Shown: one piece after another, positions 7,704-14,756 of the stretch
Layout: each line of letters begins with the position of its first letter
Numbering within the stretch: the stretch's first letter is position 1
IMG/VR virus record: IMGVR_UViG_3300038656_000062
Span: 1-21,969 of that record
DNA length: 21,969 bases
Reading direction: 5' to 3' (one strand)
Origin: a virus
The notes under the pieces: generated by a model
Told to the model about the DNA's origin: nothing
Seen by the model: the letters and a program-made list of their open reading frames with translations, nothing else
The model's database searches: none
Made by a program: the position numbers and the translations under genes

Positions 7704-9704
7704 CTAATGCACTTCAGCATAAGTTTTTCCTACTTTGTAATCTATCTCTAAGGGTATAGGGGGTTTAAAGTAGTTGTTTAGCTTTACTACACTCCTGTCT
7801 ATTATTAATTTATGAGCTTCTACATCCTCTTCCCTGCAATACCACAGGTATTCGTCATGGGATTGAAAAGATGGCTCAATACCTTCTTCCATAAGAAAGT
7901 AACCCCAGATGTCAAAGACTTTAACTGCAAAATTCTGGTTACAGGCCGAGAATCTGTCTTTGTCATTTTTTAGAAATAGCCATAAATTGCTATGCTCATT
8001 CCATATCCAAGTACTGTTATTTACAGTAGTTAACCCTCCTGCTTTTTTGTGCTTTCTAATCCAAGTTAGGCCCCTAACATCTTTTGTAATTCTATCCTCT
8101 GCAAACTTCTTTACGCTCCAATTTATATCCCAATAACCTTTGTGTAGGCTTTTGGATTCTTTTAGAGGTATGTTTGCTGCTTCTCCTACTTTAGCTGCGC
8201 CCGCACCATAGGTAAGACTGTATGTACCCGTCTTACTTATAGCCCTCTTTTTATCCAAACTCTCAAAAGCTTCGTGTTGTTGCTTATCTGAGAGCCCTAA
8301 GAAACTATCGGGACATTCCCCTATAATAACAGTCTTATCCTTACTTTTAAACCACTTGTAAAACTGCACTTCATCAGGCGTAAAAAACCCTGCTTTTTGA
8401 CCTAGAGCTAAGTGAGCATCCCAACCCACAACATTCATAGATTTAACATACTCAGGATCATAAGGAAATATAGATATCTGTTTGCATTTATCCTCTATAC
8501 TACTCAAGTCGGCACCTATACAAACGTAACCATCTGGGGCTATCATAACAGACCTAACTAAATTACCGTGATCTGAATTAGGTTTAGGTAAGTTGACAAA
8601 AGGAGCAACGTGCTTTAGACGAAGAGTCCTAGTAAAACCGTGAGCCCAAGCTGGTGCACTACCAGTATCACTTGCAGCCGATAACATAGACTTTAAGTAA
8701 CCAGACCTATGCTGTGCAACAGAAAGACCGTCTAAACTTTTTAGCTCTGGGTAATCCTCTATAAGGTTTATAATACTCCCACATAAGTTTTTATCATCGT
8801 CTCTTAGTTGGGGTACTCTGCCATTGGCTCCATCTTTAAACAGTTTAGGCTTCCAACCTTTATCAAAAAGAAAACTCTTCATCTGTTTTGTACTTTGGGG
8901 ATTTGGCTCATCCCAAGATACAACTTCTTCAACATCTCCTTCGTATTCAGAGTCTAAATTTGCCAAATGTAAGTATGAGAACCAACGCTCTCCTGCTTTA
9001 GACAAGTCGCCATCTTTCTTAAAGCAGTTTTTAGGCTTAGTTCTTTTAACTTTGTTGGGTACTTTAGGCATGATGGAAGATAGCTCTTCTGTCTTTTCGT
9101 CTATTATAGCCTCAAGGTAAATTAGGTTCTCTTTTGCTTTTGGTAAGTCTATCCTTATAGGGTTTTTATCCTGTAGATAAATCATATTCGCTTTATGATT
9201 TAAGTACTTTATAACTCTAACAATTTCTTCATCGTTATTGTAGAGTGTTCTTAGGAACTCTAACATCATTGTCCAAAGATTCGTGTTTATCTTTACGTCC
9301 TCTTCACATCTATTCTTATACTCTTCAAAACTTAGACCTTTCCAATCTTCAATTTTAGGCTTAGGCACCCCAAAGTATTCTCCCCACTCTCCCAGTCCAT
9401 GCTTCTGTTTCTCGCTATAGAGGTAGTAACTAAGAGCTAGAGTATCTATAAGTTCGGCATTAAACTCTATGCCCATTTTTTCCAATGCGGGCTTATCGAA
9501 ACTGAAACCATTATGAAATACTAGAGTGTTGTCTGGGTTCGAGACTAGCTTCTCTATATCCTTTTTAGCCTTGGTGGAAACAATATTCCAAGAGTCATCC
9601 TTTTTATAAGAACAAGATAGTACGTGCAGGTTCTCAAAAGTCTTAATCTCAGGCAAGTATCCTATAGCCTCTATATCGCAAACATAAACTTTGTCTAAAT
9701 TCAT
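7704..9704 (-). CDS. DNA polymerase I, family A, with 3'-5' exonuclease (T7-like)
   Basis: The replicative polymerase of the phage. The N-terminal DnaQ-like exonuclease has Exo I D10-x-E12, Exo II N65...D70 (HNGFSFD) and Exo III around D136 (RCEEDV). The polymerase domain has motif A D399-LSSIE404, motif B R487-x3-K491-x7-Y499-G500, and motif C Q614-S-H616-D617-E618. A segment with NPQSTKQMKSFLFDKGW at about 268-284 matches the thumb region of T7-type enzymes. The 666-residue length is near the 704 of T7 polymerase, and there is no 5'-3' exonuclease. The tyrosine usual four residues before the Exo III aspartate is Arg132; the acidic residues are intact, so proofreading is expected. It ends in TAG and starts 23 bases after the primase gene, which suggests that they are co-expressed. 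Confidence 0.97.
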   Translation of the reverse strand: MNLDKVYVCDIEAIGYLPEIKTFENLHVLSCSYKKDDSWNIVSTKAKKDIEKLVSNPDNTLVFHNGFSFDKPALEKMGIEFNAELIDTLALSYYLYSEKQKHGLGEWGEYFGVPKPKIEDWKGLSFEEYKNRCEEDVKINTNLWTMMLEFLRTLYNNDEEIVRVIKYLNHKANMIYLQDKNPIRIDLPKAKENLIYLEAIIDEKTEELSSIMPKVPNKVKRTKPKNCFKKDGDLSKAGERWFSYLHLANLDSEYEGDVEEVVSWDEPNPQSTKQMKSFLFDKGWKPKLFKDGANGRVPQLRDDDKNLCGSIINLIEDYPELKSLDGLSVAQHRSGYLKSMLSAASDTGSAPAWAHGFTRTLRLKHVAPFVNLPKPNSDHGNLVRSVMIAPDGYVCIGADLSSIEDKCKQISIFPYDPEYVKSMNVVGWDAHLALGQKAGFFTPDEVQFYKWFKSKDKTVIIGECPDSFLGLSDKQQHEAFESLDKKRAISKTGTYSLTYGAGAAKVGEAANIPLKESKSLHKGYWDINWSVKKFAEDRITKDVRGLTWIRKHKKAGGLTTVNNSTWIWNEHSNLWLFLKNDKDRFSACNQNFAVKVFDIWGYFLMEEGIEPSFQSHDEYLWYCREEDVEAHKLIIDRSVVKLNNYFKPPIPLEIDYKVGKTYAEVH

Positions 9705-9727
9705 AATCTCATAATTGTATAAATGTT

Positions 9728-10753
9728 TTATTTTACTCTCTGTAAGTTAAACTTATTTAAAGGGCACAGACGGTAGTATTTACTGTCCCGCTTAGTCCTA
9801 ATAGTCTTCTTTATAACTTCCTCTGGCTCTTTATCCTGATGCCTCTCTAGATAAAGGGGTGCTGACATACCCTTATTGAGCATAGTAATTGCCGTTTTTT
9901 TATAGGTGCTAGATTTCTTTGATAAATAATCAGACCCATCTATCCATTTAAACAAGTAATTCTCAGCCTCATCATAGGTTAAATATCCAGCGGGGACATA
10001 TCCTCCCCCAAGAAGTGATGCCGAAACTACATGACAGTGGCCCACTTTTTCTTGGTCTGCTTTTTTGATGATGCTATGAACTCTTCTAAGCACTTCTTTC
10101 TTGTCCTTATCTGTTATGTCCTCAATCTCTTTAAAGTCTCCTACATGAGGTGTAAATTCATCGTACTTACCTGCTCTATTCTCCCAAAGAGTAGCGTCCT
10201 CTCTGTATCTAATATTTTCATCCCAACTAAGAAATAAAGGAAGTGCTGGATTTCGGCAAGACACATCAAAAGATTTGACCTTGGCCATCTCCATACACAT
10301 AGCATAAAAATACTGCTTAAATTCATCAACACTATCTACTATAGGTATACGCACAATAGCCTTAACACCATTACTAGATGGAGATTTATAAGCACAGACT
10401 ATACACTTGTACTTTTTAAAAAGCCTATCTCTAAATTCTTCGGCACCTATCTCTAGATGATCGAAATCTAAAACCATAAAGCCTGTAAAGCTCTCTATAT
10501 CTGCATACCCTCTAGACTTGCCATTAAACTTCACACAAGGAGTAAAGTAAAATAAGTTATTCTGTTTAAGCTTACCTTTGGTTTCCCAATCTTCTTTTTT
10601 TTCTGCTTCAGCTATCTGTTTAAATATCTCTTTTATTTGTTTTCTAGGCTTCTTATGAGAGTCTATGAATTGCTTTAGACTTATTTCGCCCAAAGGTTTT
10701 GGCAACCATATTTTACCAGGAAAGTATTGTATTGTTTGATCTAAAAGGCTCAT
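9728..10753 (-). CDS. Primase-like protein with BT4734/VirE N-terminal domain
   Basis: The N-terminal 200 residues match the BT4734-like / VirE N-terminal domain found in Bacteroidota mobile elements and related to archaeo-eukaryotic primases. Visible are the metal-binding pair in LDFDHL (D96, D98), the SPSSNGVK motif (124-131) and SCRNPALPLFLSWD (165-178), the usual strand-turn-strand signature near the active site. A charged helical C-terminal part of about 130 residues follows and may bind partners or DNA. The gene is the first of a two-gene unit with the DNA polymerase, and the helicase lies further upstream, so it is the best candidate for the replication primase; no DnaG-type gene is seen. 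There is no zinc-finger cysteine set. A promoter-like module lies directly upstream. Confidence 0.82.
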   Translation of the reverse strand: MSLLDQTIQYFPGKIWLPKPLGEISLKQFIDSHKKPRKQIKEIFKQIAEAEKKEDWETKGKLKQNNLFYFTPCVKFNGKSRGYADIESFTGFMVLDFDHLEIGAEEFRDRLFKKYKCIVCAYKSPSSNGVKAIVRIPIVDSVDEFKQYFYAMCMEMAKVKSFDVSCRNPALPLFLSWDENIRYREDATLWENRAGKYDEFTPHVGDFKEIEDITDKDKKEVLRRVHSIIKKADQEKVGHCHVVSASLLGGGYVPAGYLTYDEAENYLFKWIDGSDYLSKKSSTYKKTAITMLNKGMSAPLYLERHQDKEPEEVIKKTIRTKRDSKYYRLCPLNKFNLQRVK

Positions 10754-10770
10754 AGTTTGGTTTTTGTTTT

Positions 10771-10823
10771 ACAGATATACGACAAAAAAGCCCCCACTAA
10801 TAGGTGAAGACTTAATTTAACAT
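10771..10823 (-). promoter_or_regulatory. Promoter-like module 2 (primase-polymerase unit)
   Basis: Leftward: ATGTTAAAT (10823-10815), 35 bases, TATATCTGT (10779-10771), then 17 A-rich bases to the ATG at 10753. The spacer contains the terminator hairpin of the preceding gene and the sequence GTCG just before the box, close to the ATCG in module 3. It is the only non-coding stretch between thymidylate synthase and primase. Confidence 0.6.
10784..10811 (-). terminator. Rho-independent terminator after thymidylate synthase
   Basis: In the leftward transcript, GUCUUCAC pairs with GUGGGGGC around a six-base loop (CUAUUA). Three of the eight pairs are G-U. It is followed directly by a run of six U. 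It lies 23 bases after the thymidylate synthase stop and is embedded in the promoter module of the next unit. Confidence 0.7.
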
Positions 10824-10834
10824 AAATTTAAGTG

Positions 10835-12493
10835 TTAGACGGCTATTTCTAGCTTAAAAGGGAACTTTTCAATACCTTTAGGAATATTAAAATCAAAATC
10901 TTCTATAGTATGATCGTAGAAATCTTTAGGTTCACAGTTTAAAGCTAAAGTAGGTTGCTCATCTACTGTTTGTGCTTCCTCCAATAGATATTTAGCAGCG
11001 TCCAAATGTTTATTATAGATGTGAACGTTCTGAACAAAGTGTGAAAAGTCTCCCAGTTGATGTTTTACACCTGTTCTAAAGGTTAAATGGTTACAGACCA
11101 TCATACCCAACATAACATATTGTGCAGGGTTTATAGAAGCTACTGTGAGATAGTCCATAGATCTCTGTATTAGAGTTAAGTCTATGTACTTTACATTACC
11201 TAGCTCTCTTACAGTCCACATCGTTTGATAAGCACACTCAACCAACTGTTTACCTTCTTGGTGCTTCCAATTATAGAAGGACGTCATATGTCTCCTACTA
11301 AAAGGGTATTCCTCTAAATTTTTTAACAATGAAGTTACTTGATTTTTGTTAACCTCAAATCTGTATAAATATTCCTCATCATTGTTGTATACTACTGTTA
11401 TTCTATCTCTAATTTTTTGATTATTTAAAGACAAGTTACTTTTGCGAATAACAAAGTATATCTTTGGGGAAGGCTCATTCATTCTTTCAGCTAAGTCCTT
11501 AACGGATAAGAATGCTTCGCCCTCAAAAAAATAAACCTTGTTATCCTCCGAGTACAGCTCATTATCTTTGTACTGTATAAAAACACAAGTGGTTTTACTG
11601 TAGAAATTAGCCCCATAGTAGTCTTTATCTAAAACCCAACCTTTAAAAGAATCCCTTTTAGCAGTAAAAAATTGAGGTATTTCCAAACAATCTTCCAAAA
11701 AATTTTCAAAACTATTCCACCTTTCATCTATCATATTAGGGTTCCAGTTACTCAGTTTTTTATTTTTAGAAAAACACCGTTCAAACATTTGTGACCACTT
11801 TTTTTTCATTTCTTCTATGGTATCTTCCCCTAGCCAATCAAATCTTTTATAGTTTCCGTAAAATCCTGTACCACTTATGCTTTTATAGTACCTACTCTTA
11901 ATATTTTTACTTCTTATTTGGCTTCGGTCTACTTCTCTTATTTCACCAGTATCTAAAAGTTGGACTTCAAACTTTAAAGGTTTATTTGAGGTTTTATCTA
12001 AAACTCTAAAATTGCAGTATTTTCCTATTACCTCAGTATTAGCTAGTTTATGTTCTTTTTTTGAGTATACATTTATAAAATCACCAAATTCTTTTATTTT
12101 TGTAATTTTTTTATCCTTTCTTTTAATTTTAACTACTTCCCTAGACTTATCATAAGGCTCTAAATTCCAAGCATAGGCTGTACCTAAATTACCATCTTTG
12201 TTCATCCAATCTGACCACCAATGAACTCCATTTCTTTTGAAATCTATTTCCTTATTTGATTGATCTCTATAAATAGTCAGTATTTCTCCTAGAGAACTTT
12301 TTAAGGCTGTTGGTCTAAGAGTTATAATAGGGAACTCTCCTTTGGCTATGTCGTATTTAAAGAACTTCTGGGTAATAAACAGAGAGTTAGCTTCAGAACC
12401 GTCTTTCCATTTTGGCCTTGGGTTTTTATCCCAGGTTCCTTTCTTAGTAATTTCTTCTAGCGTATCTAGAAAGTATTTGTCTGCCTTATTCAT
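10835..12493 (-). CDS. thyA: Thymidylate synthase (ThyA/ThyP3 type) interrupted by an in-frame endonuclease-like domain
   Basis: It converts dUMP to dTMP with methylene-tetrahydrofolate. The synthase parts are residues 1-116 and about 379-552, together about 290 residues, a normal length. Conserved sites are E70, the GTAYAW loop (Y107), S399-R400-R401 (phosphate binding), catalytic C420, QRSMD 443-447, N455 (the Asn that selects dUMP over dCMP) and H491-Y493. The residue after C420 is Ala instead of the common His, as in the Bacillus ThyA/ThyP3 branch, which also shares the C-terminal DFYD-TI-DF pattern. Between the halves lies an insert of about 262 residues, described separately, in a loop that is variable in length in the family. 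The gene overlaps the preceding one by ATGA and is followed by a terminator. Whether the enzyme is active with the insert, or the insert is removed, is not known. Confidence 0.93.
   Translation of the reverse strand: MNKADKYFLDTLEEITKKGTWDKNPRPKWKDGSEANSLFITQKFFKYDIAKGEFPIITLRPTALKSSLGEILTIYRDQSNKEIDFKRNGVHWWSDWMNKDGNLGTAYAWNLEPYDKSREVVKIKRKDKKITKIKEFGDFINVYSKKEHKLANTEVIGKYCNFRVLDKTSNKPLKFEVQLLDTGEIREVDRSQIRSKNIKSRYYKSISGTGFYGNYKRFDWLGEDTIEEMKKKWSQMFERCFSKNKKLSNWNPNMIDERWNSFENFLEDCLEIPQFFTAKRDSFKGWVLDKDYYGANFYSKTTCVFIQYKDNELYSEDNKVYFFEGEAFLSVKDLAERMNEPSPKIYFVIRKSNLSLNNQKIRDRITVVYNNDEEYLYRFEVNKNQVTSLLKNLEEYPFSRRHMTSFYNWKHQEGKQLVECAYQTMWTVRELGNVKYIDLTLIQRSMDYLTVASINPAQYVMLGMMVCNHLTFRTGVKHQLGDFSHFVQNVHIYNKHLDAAKYLLEEAQTVDEQPTLALNCEPKDFYDHTIEDFDFNIPKGIEKFPFKLEIAV
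11360..12145 (-). other. In-frame insert in thymidylate synthase resembling phage HNH/homing-endonuclease-associated proteins
   Basis: Residues about 117-378 of the synthase frame. In order: a beta-rich lysine-heavy part; KFEVQLLDTGEIREV, then YYKSISGTGFYGNY (202-215), resembling the usual Gly-x-Gly-Tyr core; WSQMFERCFS (233-242); ERWNSFENFLEDC (257-269); VLDKDYYGANFYSKTTCVFI (287-306); and a final small helix-turn-helix-like part, LSVKDLAERMNE (329-340), like the NUMOD/IENR repeats of intron endonucleases. The order and motifs are those of a stand-alone HNH-associated family common in phages. There is no intein block A start (Cys or Ser) and no terminal His-Asn-Cys/Ser/Thr, and no stop or frame change at the borders. 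Borders are accurate to about 10 residues. Confidence 0.75.
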
Positions 12494-12717
12494 ATATTTT
12501 CAATTATAGTATTAACTTTAGATTGTGCTGCCAGCATTGCTGATTGAATACTTTTAAACATATCTTGGTGTATCCTTTGTAAGGTGTGCTCTATATCTGG
12601 GGAATGTGAACCACACCCGTACCTCTGTGCACCAAAAGGTATCTTTTCCATGTCATCACTAAGCCTTTTAAGGTGCTTCTTGCAAAATTCGTACTTTAAA
12701 ATTTGATTTTTATCCAT
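12490..12717 (-). CDS. Hypothetical 75-aa protein
   Basis: I chose the ATG at 12717 (MDKNQILKYEF), preceded by GAAATT as in the neighbouring genes and 5 bases after the stop of the upstream gene. A longer frame from 12792 would overlap that gene by 70 bases and lacks this context. The protein has a lysine-rich helix, the segment GAQRYGCGSHSPDIEH (about residues 29-44) with Cys and His residues, and a long C-terminal helix. It ends in an ATGA overlap with the thymidylate synthase start, so the two are translationally coupled. Function unknown. Confidence 0.7.
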   Translation of the reverse strand: MDKNQILKYEFCKKHLKRLSDDMEKIPFGAQRYGCGSHSPDIEHTLQRIHQDMFKSIQSAMLAAQSKVNTIIENI

Positions 12718-12722
12718 AATTT

Positions 12723-12917
12723 CTAGGCTTTTGTTTTTAACAGAGGGGTACCAATGTCCCTCTGTGAAATAATACTTTGCTTTTGGTTCCAATACTTAGC
12801 AAATTCCAAACTTCTCCTCATGTGAGAAAAGCTTTTATAGTTGTGATCTCCTTTAGGGTGCTTGTATAGCCAAGTATTGTACTCCTTTTCCATTAACTTA
12901 AATTCCTCTTTTTCCAT
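12723..12917 (-). CDS. Hypothetical 64-aa charged protein
   Basis: A small helical protein (starts MEKEEFKLMEKEYN) with aromatic and basic residues and no signal or membrane segment. The ATG is preceded by AAAAAATAAATT, the most typical start context in this window. It ends in TAG 5 bases before the next ATG. It follows the palindrome region at 12918-13045, so its expression may depend on that region. I do not recognise a family. Confidence 0.7.
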   Translation of the reverse strand: MEKEEFKLMEKEYNTWLYKHPKGDHNYKSFSHMRRSLEFAKYWNQKQSIISQRDIGTPLLKTKA

Positions 12918-12927
12918 AATTTATTTT

Positions 12928-13008
12928 TTATACTTTATTACATATAATATTGGTAATTTGCGCTCTTTTGTATGTTTTTGCGTATAGTTCAATTGCATTA
13001 GTTATCAT
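12928..13008 (-). CDS. Possible 26-aa leader peptide or micro-ORF
   Basis: An ATG at 13008-13006 opens a 26-codon frame (starts MITNAIELYAKTYKR) ending in TAA at 12930-12928, 10 bases before the next gene's start. The start codon lies in one arm of a perfect 6+6 palindrome. It could be a small gene, a leader peptide or chance in a 128-base gap; composition alone cannot decide. Confidence 0.25.
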   Translation of the reverse strand: MITNAIELYAKTYKRAQITNIICNKV

Positions 13009-13063
13009 ACCCAATCGGGTATATTGTTAGTTAATGCATGGTACTTCATACCTCATCGGGTAT
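12994..13063. promoter_or_regulatory. Paired palindromes ATACCC-4-GGGTAT with outer dyad, operator candidate
   Basis: Copy 1 (13007-13022) is ATACCCAATCGGGTAT, a perfect 6+6 inverted repeat. Copy 2 (13048-13063) is ATACCTCATCGGGTAT, two mismatches from copy 1, and overlaps the last codons of the gene ending at 13046. The centres are 41 bp apart, close to four helical turns. Copy 1 is enclosed by TGCATTA (12994-13000) and TAATGCA (13032-13038), another inverted repeat. No U-run follows, so it is not a standard terminator. This looks like a two-site operator or a structured RNA element in front of the thymidylate synthase genes. The rest of the 128-base gap holds only AT-rich leader. Confidence 0.5.
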
Positions 13064-13249
13064 ATCTAATTGAATCTCGATTTGGTCATCCAACCTATCT
13101 TCCCACTCATATAGGGTTTTAAAAACTTTTGTTACATCGCCTCTTTTGATAGTCCCTGGTAAGTTTTGAGAAGCCAGAACTTTTAATGCCTCTATTGCAG
13201 CTCTTACAGTCCCTAATGCTTGTGCATTTACATATTCTTGTTCTTTCAT
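13046..13249 (-). CDS. Hypothetical 67-aa acidic helical protein
   Basis: Predicted mostly helical: AQALGTVRAAIEALKVLASQ (9-28), a short GTIKRGDV linker and a second helix KVFKTLYEWEDRLDDQIE. It resembles small dimeric helical phage proteins but no family is recognised. The ATG is preceded by AAAATAATT and is 2 bases after the stop of the upstream gene. Its last codons form one arm of the downstream palindrome, so translation could affect that structure. Confidence 0.75.
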   Translation of the reverse strand: MKEQEYVNAQALGTVRAAIEALKVLASQNLPGTIKRGDVTKVFKTLYEWEDRLDDQIEIQLDIPDEV

Positions 13250-13251
13250 AA

Positions 13252-13542
13252 TTATTTTGTTTTTAATACCATTAATTCAAACAGCTCCTTTACATCCCCA
13301 CAAATAGGTATATCTCCACTCCTTGCTTCTAAGCCACCTCTCCCAAAATCGTTTTCAAAACAGTACCATTCAAACCAGTCTATACTTTGTTCTGTGAATA
13401 ATTCGTTTAAAAGAATAGTTATTATCTTGCTGTAGTCATCAACATAGTTAATAATGTCTATACCTATATCATAAGCAGTTGATACACTGTCTGATTTCTC
13501 TTGGTATGTGTCTACCACTTCTTTAAATTGTTTAAATTCCAT
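13252..13542 (-). CDS. Hypothetical 96-aa acidic protein, first gene of the thymidylate synthase unit
   Basis: The start is placed at the ATG at 13542 (MEFKQF), preceded by AATAAAAATT. The longest frame starts at 13587, but those codons run through a promoter-like box and a terminator hairpin. The protein is acidic, with helices in the first 45 residues and a segment DWFEWYCFENDFGRGGLEAR (55-74) followed by PICGDVKELFELM. I have an impression that similar small proteins occur in Bacteroidota phages, but no function is known to me. It opens the leftward unit that ends with thymidylate synthase. Confidence 0.78.
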   Translation of the reverse strand: MEFKQFKEVVDTYQEKSDSVSTAYDIGIDIINYVDDYSKIITILLNELFTEQSIDWFEWYCFENDFGRGGLEARSGDIPICGDVKELFELMVLKTK

Positions 13543-13556
13543 AATTTTTATTTTCT

Positions 13557-13625
13557 GTAAATATACGATAAAAAGAAACCCCACCAATGGCAGGGTCAGT
13601 CTTTTAACATTTATTTTAACATTTA
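13557..13625 (-). promoter_or_regulatory. Promoter-like module 3 (thymidylate synthase unit)
   Basis: Leftward: two tandem 12-base copies of TAAATGTTAAAA (13625-13614 and 13613-13602), the first including the helicase stop codon. Then come 36 bases holding a terminator, and TATATTTAC (13565-13557), followed by 14 bases to the ATG at 13542. It has the same layout as module 2, including the CG just before the -7-like box. Confidence 0.6.
13570..13596 (-). terminator. Rho-independent terminator after the helicase operon
   Basis: In the leftward transcript ACCCUGCC pairs with GGUGGGGU (8 pairs, two G-U) around a three-base loop, followed by UUCUUUUU. It lies 27 bases after the helicase stop and inside promoter-like module 3. 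Confidence 0.8.
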
Positions 13626-14753
13626 GAAGGGGACATCATCGCTATTCTCTTCTACTATACCAAAAGCATCATTGGTATTAAAGTTGGGTTTTACATTTTT
13701 ATATGGGTTTTGTTCGTCACCAAATACAGGTGTTTTAGGTAAACTCATCTCTGGGGTCTTAAACTCCTTATTCATAATATCCTTTTGATCTGCATTCAAA
13801 TCCATTTCTCGTATAAACAGATTCTTAAAAGGATTATCACTCTCTCTGGCCTTAAGACAGAAATAGAATAAGTTACCGACAGTATCAAAAGCAACCTTAC
13901 CCTTCTTATCTTCTTCTACCATAAAATTATCCAACCACTCATATCTCTCTCTGTTTACCTTCATAAACTCTGTTACACCCATTTTAAAGGGATCCATAAT
14001 ACCTATGATGTAAGAACTTAAAAACTCAAAGTGTGAGCTACCGTAAATCATACTAGCCTTTGGAACCATCTCATTACTTCTGTCAGCTACATTTTGAAAA
14101 CTAAGCCTGTTAAACTGAGAGAGCAATATAAAGTAGACGTTCTTAAACTCTTTTCTAAGTTGGTTAACATAGTTAGCAATAGTCTCGAATCTATCAAGAC
14201 TTTTATTATCTGGCAACACAAGAAGTAAGTGGTCCAAAGAAATAATCACAGCATGTTTTTCCTCGTTCTGTTTACAAAACTCCCTACTCATTTCATAAAA
14301 CTCTTTATCTGTAATAGTATCTTCACAGACAAACCTTCTATCATCTTGTAGAGACTCGTAGTATCTTCTAACAATCTCTTTTTCTTCTTCGCTAAACTCA
14401 TCTTTTAATATAAGGCTTTTTTTCTTTCCTGTTTTCTTGTGGACATCTCTTATAATTCTGTTTAAGAATTTCATTTCTAAACTAAATTCAAGAGACACTA
14501 TATCATCAGCATTAGTATTAACTTCTGTATCTAGCATAAGATCCAGTGTATCATAAAGTAGCTTAGTTTTACCTACACCACTACCTGCTGCAAGAACAAT
14601 AACATCAGAAGGTAAAAGACCGCCTATATGGCAATCTATGAAGTCCTGACCAGTCTTTATAATAGGCTTTTTACCAGTCTGTATTTCTTTAAGTTCACCA
14701 AAAGCCTCTTTAGCTAATGTTTTCGCATTCTTTATCCTTGAGTCTAAAGCCAT
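13623..14753 (-). CDS. Replicative DNA helicase, DnaB-family C-terminal (RecA-like) domain
   Basis: A hexameric-helicase RecA-fold ATPase that would unwind DNA ahead of the polymerase. Visible are the lead-in GGLLPSDVIVL, Walker A AAGSGVGKT (55-63), motif H1a EFSLEM (89-94) with the likely catalytic Glu, Walker B VIISLDHL (D174), and H3 LLSQFNR (210-216) with the sensing Gln. At 376 residues it lacks the N-terminal primase-binding domain of bacterial DnaB. The last 40 residues are Asn/Pro-rich and look disordered, ending ENSDDVPF, nearly identical to the acidic C-terminal tip of bacterial single-stranded DNA-binding proteins. The start follows the previous gene by 3 bases. It is the last gene of a long operon and is followed by a terminator. 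Confidence 0.93.
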   Translation of the reverse strand: MALDSRIKNAKTLAKEAFGELKEIQTGKKPIIKTGQDFIDCHIGGLLPSDVIVLAAGSGVGKTKLLYDTLDLMLDTEVNTNADDIVSLEFSLEMKFLNRIIRDVHKKTGKKKSLILKDEFSEEEKEIVRRYYESLQDDRRFVCEDTITDKEFYEMSREFCKQNEEKHAVIISLDHLLLVLPDNKSLDRFETIANYVNQLRKEFKNVYFILLSQFNRLSFQNVADRSNEMVPKASMIYGSSHFEFLSSYIIGIMDPFKMGVTEFMKVNRERYEWLDNFMVEEDKKGKVAFDTVGNLFYFCLKARESDNPFKNLFIREMDLNADQKDIMNKEFKTPEMSLPKTPVFGDEQNPYKNVKPNFNTNDAFGIVEENSDDVPF

Positions 14754-14756
14754 AAA

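Noticed and set aside
11360-12145. Intein or group I intron in thymidylate synthase
   Set aside because: No Cys/Ser at the start of the insert, no His-Asn-Cys/Ser/Thr at its end, and the frame is open throughout, which an unspliced group I intron would not need. I kept it as an in-frame inserted domain; RNA evidence could change this.
12718-12792. Longer N-terminus for the gene ending at 12490
   Set aside because: It would overlap the preceding gene by 70 bases, while the ATG at 12717 has the typical AAATTATG context and 5-base spacing.
13543-13587. Longer N-terminus for the gene ending at 13252
   Set aside because: These codons run through the -7-like box and the terminator hairpin; the ATG at 13542 has the common context.
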